From: an uncultured Acidimicrobiales bacterium
Lineage (GTDB): Bacteria > Actinomycetota > Acidimicrobiia > Acidimicrobiales > SHLQ01
DNA: 40,244 nt
Direction: 5' to 3'
Assembly: GCA_938038815.1 (NCBI GenBank)
Contig: CALHTF010000057.1
Coordinates: forward strand, 1 to 40,244
A model generated the notes under the pieces. The model was not told the DNA's origin and made no database searches. It saw only the letters and a program-made list of their open reading frames with translations. Below are positions 1-7,459 of this stretch, in pieces (the stretch's first letter is position 1; every line of letters begins with the position of its first letter). Made by a program: the position numbers and the translations under genes.

Positions 1-54
1 ACTGCACAAGACCTGCGAGTCGAAGAGCTAACCACCCATCCCGGCTTCATCTAA
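1..54 (+). CDS. 3' end of an unidentified CDS (partial)
   Basis: Frame 1 is open from the window edge to TAA at 52-54 and encodes 17 residues ending in THPGFI. It lies 33 bp upstream of the selenocysteine tRNA on the same strand, where selA, selB or a selenoprotein gene is sometimes found, but 17 residues are too few to assign a family. Frame 2 also ends early (TAA at 28-30), so even the frame is uncertain. Confidence 0.3.
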   Translation, partial: TAQDLRVEELTTHPGFI

Positions 55-87
55 GCGGCGAGCGACCCGTACGATGACAACCCCCAG

Positions 88-183
88 GGAGGTGTATGAG
101 TACCTGGTGGGCTCCCCCGCCTTCAAAGCGGGTGTGCGGTGTGATCCATCGCAGGCGGGTTCGATTCCCGTCCACCTCCGCCA
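88..183 (+). tRNA. selC: tRNA-Sec (anticodon UCA)
   Basis: A 96-base tRNA including the encoded CCA (181-183) and discriminator G180. Acceptor 88-94 pairs with 173-179. The anticodon stem CCCGC (116-120) pairs perfectly with GCGGG (128-132) around the loop CTTCAAA, which places anticodon TCA at 123-125. The long variable arm is a 7-bp stem (135-141 with 147-153). The T arm carries TTCGATT, and the acceptor plus T stems total 13 stacked pairs by eye, a hallmark of bacterial tRNA-Sec. The loop sequence is the same as in E. coli selC as I recall it. It would be charged with serine, converted to Sec by SelA and delivered to in-frame UGA codons by SelB. No in-frame-UGA selenoprotein was recognised in this window. 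Confidence 0.93.
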
Positions 184-192
184 GGGGCAACC

Positions 193-207
193 CTGACGCA
201 GCGTCAG
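193..207 (+). terminator. short hairpin after tRNA-Sec, weak terminator candidate
   Basis: CTGACGC, one base, GCGTCAG: a perfect inverted repeat 10 bp after the tRNA 3' end, giving about a 5-bp stem with a small loop. There is no T tract. It lies between convergent genes and could help end either transcript. Confidence 0.35.
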
Positions 208-216
208 CCCACCGAG

Positions 217-1167
217 CTACTCAACAGACTCTCGACGGCGGTCCTTCATCTGTTCATGAGCTTCGGCACTGCCGTCATGGAAGGTGCCGAACCACTTGTC
301 GAGCGGTAACAACAACATCCCGTAGTTCACTTCGAAATACCGGTGGTGCAGGTTGTGGAAGTAGTCGCCACCGTGCAGAGTGGCCGATTCACCGATCCGA
401 AACCGATCGAACCCCGAGTGTGACGGCGACGGCGAAAGCAACAGGTACACCAGGCAGAAGGTGACGAGGAACGGCGAGCCGGGCAGCACGAGGAACACGA
501 ACGGCAACGACAGATAGAGCAGGTGTTCGAGCGGGTGCATCGAGATCCCCGACCATGGCCCCGTGTTCACATTGCGATGGTGAAGCGCATGCGCCCAGCG
601 GTACATCGGGTCGATATGAAGGAGTCGGTGGTTGGCATAGAAGTGGATTCCCTCAATCCAGAACACGGCAAACGTCATGGCGGCGATGGCCCACACCGAC
701 CCGAGCTGGGGAATCGACTCGGTCGCGTAGAGCCGGAACATGATGGCCTCATACAGCGCTGCAATTCCGCCGCCACTGACCAACGTGAAGAATATGTTGT
801 CGCGAGTCTGGTTGCTGAACAGGAACGACTTGCGGTTTGTGGCCAGCCAACGCGATTCGTACTTGTAGTCGGTGCCCTGAGCTTTGCGAATGTGGAGCCA
901 CCAATGCTGGCCGCCGATTACCACCAGCATGAGGACGGTGTTGCGAAGCCACAGCAGCGCAACGTCATCGATGGTGAAAGACGAGAACCGATCCACTCCG
1001 GGAGTAAAGAAGTGGTACATCAGCGCGGCGATGGCGATCCACAACGTCGATTGCGGCCACATGTACTTCGTTATCAACCAGCGCACCATCTTCACCGGGC
1101 GACTCGGCGATTGGAACAATGGCGGCACATTCATTGGCTCGGGGTCGTACCCCTTTGGCCGGTTCAT
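217..1167 (-). CDS. sterol desaturase / fatty acid hydroxylase family membrane protein
   Basis: A 316-residue di-iron membrane oxygenase-type protein. Hydrophobic segments fill the N-terminal half. The C-terminal half carries the histidine clusters expected of the family: HFYANHRLLH, then HALHHRN with HPLEH nearby, then a final FHNLHHRYFEVNYG. These histidines bind the two irons that hydroxylate or desaturate a lipid chain or sterol; the substrate cannot be told from sequence. The ATG at 1165-1167 was chosen. The frame stays open to a TTG at 1224, but the first 19 residues of that version are not membrane-like and lack a ribosome site. It is convergent with tRNA-Sec and divergent from the metallo-beta-lactamase gene, 111 bp away. 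Confidence 0.85.
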   Translation of the reverse strand: MNRPKGYDPEPMNVPPLFQSPSRPVKMVRWLITKYMWPQSTLWIAIAALMYHFFTPGVDRFSSFTIDDVALLWLRNTVLMLVVIGGQHWWLHIRKAQGTDYKYESRWLATNRKSFLFSNQTRDNIFFTLVSGGGIAALYEAIMFRLYATESIPQLGSVWAIAAMTFAVFWIEGIHFYANHRLLHIDPMYRWAHALHHRNVNTGPWSGISMHPLEHLLYLSLPFVFLVLPGSPFLVTFCLVYLLLSPSPSHSGFDRFRIGESATLHGGDYFHNLHHRYFEVNYGMLLLPLDKWFGTFHDGSAEAHEQMKDRRRESVE

Positions 1168-1266
1168 TCGTGTGCGCTGGTCCCCCACATCTCTCAGATT
1201 GGCAAAGCCGCTTGAAAAAGACAACCAGCAATCGCGTGAGATTCAGCTGGCACCACAAAGACCGGC

Positions 1267-1272
1267 AATACT
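1267..1272 (+). promoter_or_regulatory. -10-like hexamer for the MBL gene, leaderless start
   Basis: AATACT ends exactly 6 bases before the ATG at 1279, so transcription would start at the start codon. No Shine-Dalgarno sequence is present. Confidence 0.4.
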
Positions 1273-1278
1273 GACGAC

Positions 1279-2574
1279 ATGAGCATGACCCACCCACTCG
1301 AACTTTCGGCCCTCATCCTCGACGGAGGCGAGACCGACGAACGCACGAACCGGATTACCAATCAAGTGGTCGATCTCACCGACCACATCTCGGTGGTCGA
1401 GTCGTTCTCGCACATCATCACCTTTAAGACCGACGACGGCCTGGTGAGCTTTGACTCGAGCGGCGCCAGCACCGGCGTGGCGTGTGTCGATGCGTTGCGA
1501 GCATGGTCGCCCGATCCGGTCCGCAAGCTGGTGTACACCCACGGCCATATCGACCATGTGGGTGGTAGCGGCGCGTTCGCCGCCGACGCCGCTGCCCAAG
1601 GGTTCGAAGCACCCGACGTTGTAGGTCACCACGCGGTCGCCGACCGCTTCCGCCGCTACGACGACACAAACACGTTCAACCTGCACATCAATAACCGGCA
1701 GTTCGGCGGAATCTCGCTCAAGGAAGGCATGGGTATCGGCGGGAGCGACGGTCGCTTCCTGCCGGCCGACGCCATGTGGCCGACCACCGAGTACGACGAC
1801 AGCCATACCTTTGAGGTCGGCGGTGTGAGTTTCGAACTGTTCCATGACAAGGGCGAAACCGACGACCACACCTGGGCCTGGGTACCCGAACACAAAGCGT
1901 TGTGCGTCGGCGACTTTGTCACCTGGGTGTTCCCCAACTGCGGCAACCCGCAGAAGGTGCAACGATTCCCGCTCGAGTGGGCCGCCGCGCTGCGCAAGAT
2001 GCAAACCAAGAACGCCGACCTGCTGCTCGGCGCCCACGGACTTCCAGTGCAAGGAACCGAACGGGTAAACCGTCTACTCGGCGACCTCGCCACCGCACTC
2101 GAAACGCTGGTGAAGGAAACGGTCGAGATGATGAACAACAATGTTCCCCTCGACGACATCATCCATGCGGTGAAGCTCCCCGACGATCATCTGCAGCGCA
2201 AGTGGATGAACCCGATCTACGACGAGCCCGAGTTTGTGGTGCGCAACATCTGGCGCCTGTATGGCGGCTGGTGGGACCAAAACCCAGCTCAGCTCAAGCC
2301 GCCGACCCGCGGCGCCGTTGGTGCCGAGGTTGCGGCGTTGGCCGGCGGTATCGACCTGATCATCGCCCGGGCTCAGGCACTTGCCGACGAGGGCGACTTC
2401 CGCCTGGCGTGCTCGCTCATCGAGTTCGCCACCCAAGCCGAACCCGACTCCCAGGCTGCCCATGGCGCTCGGGCCGAGATCTACCAGGCCCGCCGTAACA
2501 GCGAATACAGCCTCATGAGCAAAGGCATCTTCGCCGCCGCCGCCAACGAATCCCGAGCAAAACTAAGCGACTAA
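1279..2574 (+). CDS. MBL-fold metallohydrolase with alkyl-sulfatase dimerisation domain
   Basis: A 431-residue protein. The metal site appears as THGHIDHVGG with H88, H90, D92 and H93; further ligand candidates are GHHAV near 117, the Asp in CVGDFVTW and the His in GAHGLPVQG. The C-terminal third (about 290-425) resembles the helical dimerisation domain of SdsA1-type alkyl sulfatases, including the YGGWWDQNPAQLKP segment that follows the catalytic domain in that family. Known alkyl sulfatases are near 630-660 residues and end in an SCP2-like domain; that domain is absent. Hydrolysis of an alkyl sulfate or a related ester is likely but unproven. No signal peptide is seen, so it is probably cytoplasmic. 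Confidence 0.82.
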   Translation: MSMTHPLELSALILDGGETDERTNRITNQVVDLTDHISVVESFSHIITFKTDDGLVSFDSSGASTGVACVDALRAWSPDPVRKLVYTHGHIDHVGGSGAFAADAAAQGFEAPDVVGHHAVADRFRRYDDTNTFNLHINNRQFGGISLKEGMGIGGSDGRFLPADAMWPTTEYDDSHTFEVGGVSFELFHDKGETDDHTWAWVPEHKALCVGDFVTWVFPNCGNPQKVQRFPLEWAAALRKMQTKNADLLLGAHGLPVQGTERVNRLLGDLATALETLVKETVEMMNNNVPLDDIIHAVKLPDDHLQRKWMNPIYDEPEFVVRNIWRLYGGWWDQNPAQLKPPTRGAVGAEVAALAGGIDLIIARAQALADEGDFRLACSLIEFATQAEPDSQAAHGARAEIYQARRNSEYSLMSKGIFAAAANESRAKLSD

Positions 2575-2580
2575 CCCCCC

Positions 2581-2632
2581 CCGAAATTTTCGCAGTTGAG
2601 CCGCCAGCCGCGGCTCAACTGCAATCAGAACG
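2581..2632. repeat. 52-bp intergenic hairpin repeat, copy 1 (best preserved)
   Basis: The copy starts CCGAAATTTTCGCAGTTGAG and ends CAATCAGAACG. A perfect 13-bp stem (GCAGTTGAGCCGC with GCGGCTCAACTGC) closes a 5-base loop. Related copies lie at 24765-24816 (same orientation) and 31250-31301 (inverted). No T tract follows the stem on either strand, so it is better called a dispersed palindromic repeat than a terminator. Confidence 0.8.
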
Positions 2633-2652
2633 GCTGTTGGGGCGACAAAACG

Positions 2653-2682
2653 AACAAACGCTCCCCGCAGGGAGCGCTTGTT
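2653..2682 (-). terminator. Rho-independent terminator of the sigma factor gene
   Basis: Stem CGCTCCC (2659-2665) pairs with GGGAGCG (2670-2676) around a 4-base loop and is extended by A/T pairs on both sides. On the minus strand it is followed by TCGTTTTG. It sits about 20 bp after the sigma factor stop codon. Confidence 0.8.
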
Positions 2683-2702
2683 TCGATTGTTTGCTTTCCG
2701 AC

Positions 2703-3641
2703 TTAGACGGCCAGCAGGTCGCGTGCGCCGGTGTCGCTCGACGGATGACGAAGCTTCGACATTGCGCGAGCCTCGATCTGACGAATGCGCTCACGGGTAA
2801 GGCTGAAGTGCTCGCCGACCTCTTCGAGGGTGCGAGGTTCGCCACGGTCGAGACCAAAGCGAAGCTTGAGGATCTCGCGTTCGCGCTCGTCGAGCGGAGC
2901 CAACAGGCGGGCGATTTCTTCGGGAAGCAGCGCCGTGGCAGCAACCTCGAACGGTGAATCGGCCGAGCGGTCCTCGACAACGTCGCCGAGTTCGGCGTCG
3001 CCGTCTTCACGGAGCGGTTCAGAAAGCGACAGAGGTTCGGCAGCGAAGCGCAGTGCTTCGGTGACCTTGTCTTCGGGCATCTCAACTTCTTGAGAGAGCT
3101 CGGACAAGGTGGCCGGACGACCAAGCTTGAGTTCGAGTCGAGAGCGAGCCTTCTGCAACCGGGCAAGGGTGTCGCCAGCGTGAACTGGGAGACGGATCGT
3201 ACGACCGGTGTTCGCGATACCGCGGGTGATGGCCTGACGAATCCACCAGGTGGCATAGGTCGAGAACTTAAAGCCCTTGCGCCAGTCGAACTTCTCGACG
3301 GCGTGCATGAGGCCAAGGTTGCCCTCTTGAATGAGGTCGAGCAGCGGAAGACCAGAGGCCTGGTACTTCTTGGCGATCGAGACAACCAGGCGCAGGTTCG
3401 ACTGAACGAAGGTGCGCTCGGCTTCGTCGCCCTTGCGCTTGAGGCGTTGCAGTTCGCGACGCTTCTGAGGCGTGACGTCTGCGTCGGGGTCGTCGAGGGT
3501 GGTCCGTGCTTCCGCGCCAGCCTCGATGGCTTGCGCTAGACGAACCTCGTCGTCCTTTGTGAGCAGTGGGTACTGCCCAATATCGGTGAGGTAGAGACGA
3601 ACAAGATCTTCCTCGTCTCTTTCAACTCGCTCCTTGGCCAA
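2703..3641 (-). CDS. RNA polymerase sigma-70 factor, SigB/group-2 type
   Basis: A 312-residue RpoD-family sigma factor. Region 1.2 (VRLYLTDIGQYPLLTK) is close to the N terminus. Region 2 holds NLRLVVSIAKKYQ, DLIQEGNLGLMHAVEKF and the promoter-melting YATWWIRQAI stretch. Region 3 and region 4, with RIRQIEARAMSKLRHP recognising -35, complete it. The long N-terminal extension of actinobacterial principal sigma factors is missing, and the length fits SigB-like group 2 proteins (about 320 residues). The start is TTG at 3639-3641, supported by a strong ribosome site (AGAAGGTG) 4 bases upstream. The 364-bp region upstream contains inverted repeats that may be regulatory. Confidence 0.9.
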   Translation of the reverse strand: MAKERVERDEEDLVRLYLTDIGQYPLLTKDDEVRLAQAIEAGAEARTTLDDPDADVTPQKRRELQRLKRKGDEAERTFVQSNLRLVVSIAKKYQASGLPLLDLIQEGNLGLMHAVEKFDWRKGFKFSTYATWWIRQAITRGIANTGRTIRLPVHAGDTLARLQKARSRLELKLGRPATLSELSQEVEMPEDKVTEALRFAAEPLSLSEPLREDGDAELGDVVEDRSADSPFEVAATALLPEEIARLLAPLDEREREILKLRFGLDRGEPRTLEEVGEHFSLTRERIRQIEARAMSKLRHPSSDTGARDLLAV

Positions 3642-3699
3642 GGGGCACCTTCTCGCTAAGTATTACGCTGGATCACGCGGGCGTTCTCAGCTGGATCCG

Positions 3700-3716
3700 T
3701 TGGTATCCCGAATACC
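3700..3716. promoter_or_regulatory. Inverted repeat TGGTAT-N5-ATACCA upstream of the sigma factor gene
   Basis: A 6-bp perfect inverted repeat with a 5-base spacer, about 60 bp upstream of the TTG start. This is the size of a dimeric regulator site; no regulator is inferred. Confidence 0.4.
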
Positions 3717-3737
3717 ATGTGGACCAGCACCTAAACT

Positions 3738-3756
3738 CTACTGGTTAGCCCAGTAG
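3738..3756. promoter_or_regulatory. Inverted repeat CTACTGG-N5-CCAGTAG upstream of the sigma factor gene
   Basis: A 7-bp perfect inverted repeat with spacer TTAGC, about 100 bp upstream of the start codon. With the repeat at 3700-3716 it gives two operator-like palindromes 21 bp apart. Confidence 0.4.
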
Positions 3757-4005
3757 AAGTGCCTGTCGCGCAGCCGGGTTTTGTTGGATCTGGCTAAGTG
3801 TGGACTGTTTACGTTGTCGACGTTTGTGGCCGTCGACCTGAGCAACCTTGTACAGCGATCACCTAGTGGTGGGGCTAAATGAGGTGCTCTTTACGATGTT
3901 GAGGGTTGACGAACGCACCGTCAAGGGGTATTTCGGCCCCTTTCGCTCCATTTTGGGTGCAAAACCGCCAGAAACTCTGCCCTTCTTCTACCAAGAAACT
4001 AGGGC

Positions 4006-5685
4006 TCAACGGAAGCGATTTACGATCGGAAGACGGCGGTCTCGGCCGAATCCCTTTGCGGTTACCCGCGCTCCCAACGGGGTTTGGCGACGCTTAAATT
4101 CTGAAATGTCGACCAAACGAGTGATGCGAGCGACCATTTCGGGGTCGAAACGTTCGCTCAGTTCGGCCACCGTGGCGTCACCCTCGATGTAGGCCTCAAG
4201 CAGCGGATCGAGTTCTTCGTAGGGTGGCAACGACTGATCGTCGCGCTGGTCGGGGCGAAGTTCGGCCGACGGTGGTTTGGTGATGGTCGACTCGGGGATC
4301 ATCTCGCGGCCGTGGCGTTCGTTCACATATGAAGCGAGCCGGTACACGTCGAGCTTGTACACATCTTTGATGCACGCATAGGCGCCGGCCGTGTCGCCGT
4401 ACAGGGTCGAGTAGCCAACCGCCGCTTCGCTCTTGTTGCCCGTGGTGAGTACCAGCCAGCCAAACTTGTTGGCGAGCGCCATCAGCAACACCCCGCGAAC
4501 CCGCGACTGGATGTTCTCCTCGGTCACGTTTGCTTCGCGGTCGCCAAACGACGGCGCCAGCATCTCCAGGAACGCTGCGTGCCCAGGTTCGATCGCGATC
4601 GTGCGGTGGTCGACCCCGAAGTTCTGGGCCAACACCTCGGCGTCGCTCACGCTGTGGTCGCTCGAGAAACGCGACGGCATCAGCACCACGTGCACATGTT
4701 CGGGACCCAGAGCGTCGGCGGCGATCGCCGCGACCAAAGCCGAGTCGATACCGCCAGAAAGGCCGAGGCAGACATCGGTGAATCCGGTCTTGCCGAGATA
4801 ATCCTTGGTTGCCAGCAGCAGGGCTTCGTACAGCTCGGGAAGCGGATCGAGCCATTCGCTTGCGGTTGCCGTTTCGCCCGACCGCTCGACGGGTTCGCTC
4901 GTCACGTCGACGATCGGATACGGCTCGGCGATCGGTTCGGGATCGCCCACCGCAACATCGACCACCGCAAAGTCTTCGACAAACTGTTTCGACCGATGCA
5001 CGACCTGGCCGTTGTCGTCGACCACCATCGAGCCGCCATCGAAAATCAGCTCATCTTGAGCTCCGACAAGGTTGAGATACACGATCGAGCACGAACCCTC
5101 ACTCACCCGATCGGCCAACACCTGCTCGCGGTCGTAGACCTTGCCGCGACGGTACGGCGAGCCATTGATGTTGAGCACAACCTGGGCGCCACCGGCGGCC
5201 ACCTGGGGCACCGGGCCACCCGCAATCCACGCGTCTTCACAGATCGACATGCCGACGTTGACCCCACCGATCCGGTAGAGCTTCATCGGCTCGTCACCTT
5301 CTCGCAGCGTGCGCTTTTCGTCGAACACGCCGTAATTCGGCAGGTGACGCTTGTGGTACGTGCCGTGCACCGTACCGTCGGCCACCACGGCCAGAGCGTT
5401 GTACACATCGGGGTGCCCATCGGCGAAACCGACAACCGCCGCACAATGCTTGGCCTTGCTCGCCTCAACAATTCGGTCGAGCTGAGCGGCGTTCTCGCGC
5501 ACGAACCCTGGCTTGAGGAGCAGATCCTCGGGCGGATACCCGGTGATGGTCATCTCCGGGAAAACCGCCACGTCGCATCCCGCCGCCTCGGCTCGTTCGA
5601 GGTCGCGCAAGATGAGGTCGGTATTTCCTACAAGGTCACCAACGGTGGTGTTGATCTGGCAGAGCGCAATCCGAAGACTTGTCAC
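4006..5685 (-). CDS. nadE: Glutamine-dependent NAD+ synthetase
   Basis: A 559-residue two-domain enzyme for the last step of NAD+ synthesis. The N-terminal nitrilase-fold glutaminase (about 1-260) carries the Glu-Lys-Cys triad: E44 in FPEM, K112 in YHKRHLPNYGVFDE and C149 in SICEDAW. It makes ammonia that is channelled to the C-terminal synthetase domain (about 280-559), where SGGIDS at 310-315 is the ATP-pyrophosphatase loop that adenylates nicotinate adenine dinucleotide. TTGNKSEAAVGYSTLYGD and KPPSAELRPDQRD are also typical. The start is GTG at 5683-5685 with no ribosome site but a TAGCCT hexamer ending 6 bases upstream. All key residues are intact. Confidence 0.96.
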   Translation of the reverse strand: MTSLRIALCQINTTVGDLVGNTDLILRDLERAEAAGCDVAVFPEMTITGYPPEDLLLKPGFVRENAAQLDRIVEASKAKHCAAVVGFADGHPDVYNALAVVADGTVHGTYHKRHLPNYGVFDEKRTLREGDEPMKLYRIGGVNVGMSICEDAWIAGGPVPQVAAGGAQVVLNINGSPYRRGKVYDREQVLADRVSEGSCSIVYLNLVGAQDELIFDGGSMVVDDNGQVVHRSKQFVEDFAVVDVAVGDPEPIAEPYPIVDVTSEPVERSGETATASEWLDPLPELYEALLLATKDYLGKTGFTDVCLGLSGGIDSALVAAIAADALGPEHVHVVLMPSRFSSDHSVSDAEVLAQNFGVDHRTIAIEPGHAAFLEMLAPSFGDREANVTEENIQSRVRGVLLMALANKFGWLVLTTGNKSEAAVGYSTLYGDTAGAYACIKDVYKLDVYRLASYVNERHGREMIPESTITKPPSAELRPDQRDDQSLPPYEELDPLLEAYIEGDATVAELSERFDPEMVARITRLVDISEFKRRQTPLGARVTAKGFGRDRRLPIVNRFR

Positions 5686-5691
5686 TCTGCA

Positions 5692-5697
5692 AGGCTA
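5692..5697 (-). promoter_or_regulatory. -10-like hexamer TAGCCT for nadE, leaderless start
   Basis: On the minus strand TAGCCT ends 6 bases before the GTG start, placing the predicted transcript start at the start codon. Confidence 0.45.
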
Positions 5698-5752
5698 TTG
5701 CTCTGCTGGGCCAAGCCCACAACTGCGGGCCAACTCGGGTCGGCCGCCGAAG

Positions 5753-6157
5753 TTAGGCCGGAACCGCGTGGCTCTTGAGCTCGTCCATCGTGACCCACTC
5801 GAGCGTCGAAAGATGACACGCTTCAAGAACAACCTTGGGAGCCATGCCGGCGTCGAATGCGTCTTTCCATCGGGTCACGCAAAGACACCAACGGTCACCC
5901 GCCTTCAGCCCACCGAATCCGTACTGGGGCATCGGGGTCGACAGGTCGTTGCCCGCCGCCTTGCTAAACGCCAAGAACTCATCGGTCATCACCGCACACA
6001 CCAAGTGCATGCCGGTGTCCTGCGGGCCAGTGTTGCAGCAGCCGTCGCGAAAGAACCCGGTCATGGGCTCGGTGCTGCACGTAATCATCGGATCACCAAA
6101 AACGTTCGATGCGTTCACTGTTGCTCTGTTCCGCCTCCGGCTCCACGCCTTCGGCAT
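5753..6157 (-). CDS. DUF2237 family protein
   Basis: A 134-residue protein matching the DUF2237 family almost end to end: NVFGDPMITCSTEPMTGF, RDGCCNTGPQDTGMHLVC, VMTDEFLAFSKAAGNDLSTP and GLKAGDRWCLCVTRW. The family is common in bacteria and has no established function; its conserved cysteine cluster and DxCxNTG motif suggest metal or redox chemistry, but that is inference. The ATG at 6157 is used. A GTG at 6118 (residue 14) begins closer to the usual family N terminus, but a GATACT hexamer about 14 bases before the ATG favours the longer form. It is monocistronic, between glnII and nadE. Confidence 0.85.
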   Translation of the reverse strand: MPKAWSRRRNRATVNASNVFGDPMITCSTEPMTGFFRDGCCNTGPQDTGMHLVCAVMTDEFLAFSKAAGNDLSTPMPQYGFGGLKAGDRWCLCVTRWKDAFDAGMAPKVVLEACHLSTLEWVTMDELKSHAVPA

Positions 6158-6225
6158 TTCTCGTTGCTGTCAGTATCGCCCTTGCTGGCGCGGCGGGTCG
6201 ACTCCAAGGAATGGCCCCAAAACGA

Positions 6226-6260
6226 AACAGACGCCCGAGTGGTGGCCCCGGGCGTCTGTT
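6226..6260 (-). terminator. Rho-independent terminator of glnII
   Basis: A perfect 12-bp stem, AACAGACGCCCG (6226-6237) with CGGGCGTCTGTT (6249-6260), around an 11-base loop. On the minus strand it is followed by TCGTTTTGGG, and it begins 19 bases after the glnII stop codon. Confidence 0.88.
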
Positions 6261-6279
6261 ACATCAATGCAGACTTGCG

Positions 6280-7290
6280 TTACGCGAGTGCTGCGCCGAT
6301 CGTGCTGGTCATGATCGCAGCGACTGCGTATGGATCAGCGTTGGCGTTGGGACGACGATCCTCGATGTAGCCCTTGCCGTCGCGAGCGACCTGCCATGGG
6401 ATACGAACCGATGCGCCACGGTCCGAGACCCCGTAGCTGTACTGGTCGTAGCGCTGGGTTTCGTGCGCACCGGTGAGACGATCCTCGATGCCGTCGCCGT
6501 ATACCGCGAGGTGAGCCTCGGGCATTCCGGGAGCACCGAGTGCTTCGGCCGCCGCGACGCAAGGCTCGTACGCCTCACGCATTGCCTTGGTCGAAAAGTT
6601 GGTGTGCATGCCTGCGCCGTTCCAGTCGCCCTTCATCGGCTTGGCTTCGATCGACACCTCTACGTTGTACTTCTCACCCATCCGGTACAGAAGGTAACGA
6701 GCGAGCCACATGTGGTCGCCGACCTCAACGGTTCCGGCCGGGCCGATCTGGAATTCCCACTGGCCGGGCATGACCTCGGCGTTGGTTCCCGAGATCTTCA
6801 AGCCAGCAGCGATGCAAAGATCGGTGTGCTCTTCGACCATCTCGCGGCCGTGGATCTTGAGTGCGCCGACGCCGCAGTAGTACGGGCCCTGCGGAGCGGG
6901 GAAACCGTTCGGCGGGAAACCAGCGGGCCATCCGGTGCTGGGATCGATGAGGGTGTATTCCTGCTCGAGACCAAACCAGGCCTCTTGGTCGCCGTACTTC
7001 TCTTCGGCTTCTCGAGCTTGGGCACGGGTGTTGGTGGGATGCGGAGTCATGTCGGTGAGCATGGTTTCGCACATCACCAAGATGTTGTCACCGCCACGGA
7101 TCGGGTCGGGGCAGCTAAAGCCGGGCTGAAGAACAACATCGGAGTTGTCGCCGGTTGCCTGGTTGGTGCTGGAGCCGTCGTAGCCCCATACGCCGGGCTC
7201 TTCGCCGTCGGCAAGAATCTTGGTCTTCGAGCGGACTTCGCGAGTCGGCTCCGATCCGTCGATCCAGATGTATTCGGCTCTGTATGTCAC
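6280..7290 (-). CDS. glnII: Type II glutamine synthetase (GSII)
   Basis: A 336-residue eukaryotic-type glutamine synthetase: ATP + glutamate + ammonia to glutamine. Family signatures are intact: the GYDGSST beta-grasp motif, WFGLEQEYTL (metal-binding Glu residues), GTNAEVMPGQWEFQIGP, the ATP-site region KPMKGDWNGAGMHTNFSTK and RGASVRIPWQVA, and EDRRPNANADPY near the end. GSII acts as a decamer and, unlike GSI, is not adenylylated. The frame is open far upstream, antisense to glnA2, but the family N terminus (TYRAEYIWIDG) begins at GTG 7288-7290, which has GGAG 9-10 bases upstream. It is divergent from glnA2 and ends at a strong terminator. Confidence 0.95.
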   Translation of the reverse strand: MTYRAEYIWIDGSEPTREVRSKTKILADGEEPGVWGYDGSSTNQATGDNSDVVLQPGFSCPDPIRGGDNILVMCETMLTDMTPHPTNTRAQAREAEEKYGDQEAWFGLEQEYTLIDPSTGWPAGFPPNGFPAPQGPYYCGVGALKIHGREMVEEHTDLCIAAGLKISGTNAEVMPGQWEFQIGPAGTVEVGDHMWLARYLLYRMGEKYNVEVSIEAKPMKGDWNGAGMHTNFSTKAMREAYEPCVAAAEALGAPGMPEAHLAVYGDGIEDRLTGAHETQRYDQYSYGVSDRGASVRIPWQVARDGKGYIEDRRPNANADPYAVAAIMTSTIGAALA

Positions 7291-7390
7291 GAGCGGGTCT
7301 CCAGTTGTAGTGAGCTTGCGAACGGTCGCGAAGCTAGTTCTAGGCAACCCACATATTCCATCTGGGAGATTTCTCGACTGTTGCTCAATT

Positions 7391-7407
7391 GTGAACGGAG
7401 TGTGAAC
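7391..7407. promoter_or_regulatory. Direct repeat GTGAAC-N5-GTGAAC, possible GlnR half-sites
   Basis: Two GTGAAC hexamers repeat with an 11-bp period, one helical turn, about 60 bp upstream of the predicted glnA2 transcript start and within the glnII/glnA2 divergent region. Actinobacterial GlnR sites are described as 5-mers such as GAAAC repeated every 11 bp; TGAAC-N6-TGAAC is similar in layout but not an exact match. Confidence 0.4.
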
Positions 7408-7447
7408 CAGCGGGTTCTCTACTAGCCATCGGTGGGGTATGTGTGGC

Positions 7448-7453
7448 CATACT
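7448..7453 (+). promoter_or_regulatory. -10-like hexamer CATACT for glnA2, leaderless start
   Basis: CATACT ends 6 bases before the ATG at 7460. This supports 7460 over the upstream in-frame ATG at 7439, which would overlap the promoter. Confidence 0.45.
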
Positions 7454-7459
7454 CGATAT

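Larger units (their letters stand above)
3642..4005. other. Intergenic region upstream of the sigma factor gene
   Basis: 364 bp without a convincing gene. It holds the sigma factor leader, two inverted repeats (annotated separately) and a stem AAGGGG/CCCCTT at 3923-3942 that could end nadE transcription, though no T tract follows it on the minus strand. A 114-codon plus-strand frame here runs antisense into nadE and has no family signature. Confidence 0.6.

Noticed and set aside
88..217. tRNA-Sec as an integration site of a genomic island
   Set aside because: No integrase gene, no direct repeat of the tRNA 3' end elsewhere in the window, and ordinary chromosomal genes follow.
96..464. A 122-codon plus-strand frame starting in the tRNA region
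   Set aside because: It overlaps tRNA-Sec and runs antisense to the desaturase gene, with no domain similarity.
2581..2632. Terminator role for the 52-bp hairpin repeat
   Set aside because: The stem is strong but no T tract follows on either strand, and a separate proper terminator lies at 2653-2682; the copy at 31250 is upstream of a gene.
3848..4192. A 114-codon plus-strand frame upstream of the sigma factor gene
   Set aside because: Nearly half of it is antisense to the end of nadE, composition is Arg/Ser-rich shadow type, and no family is recognised.
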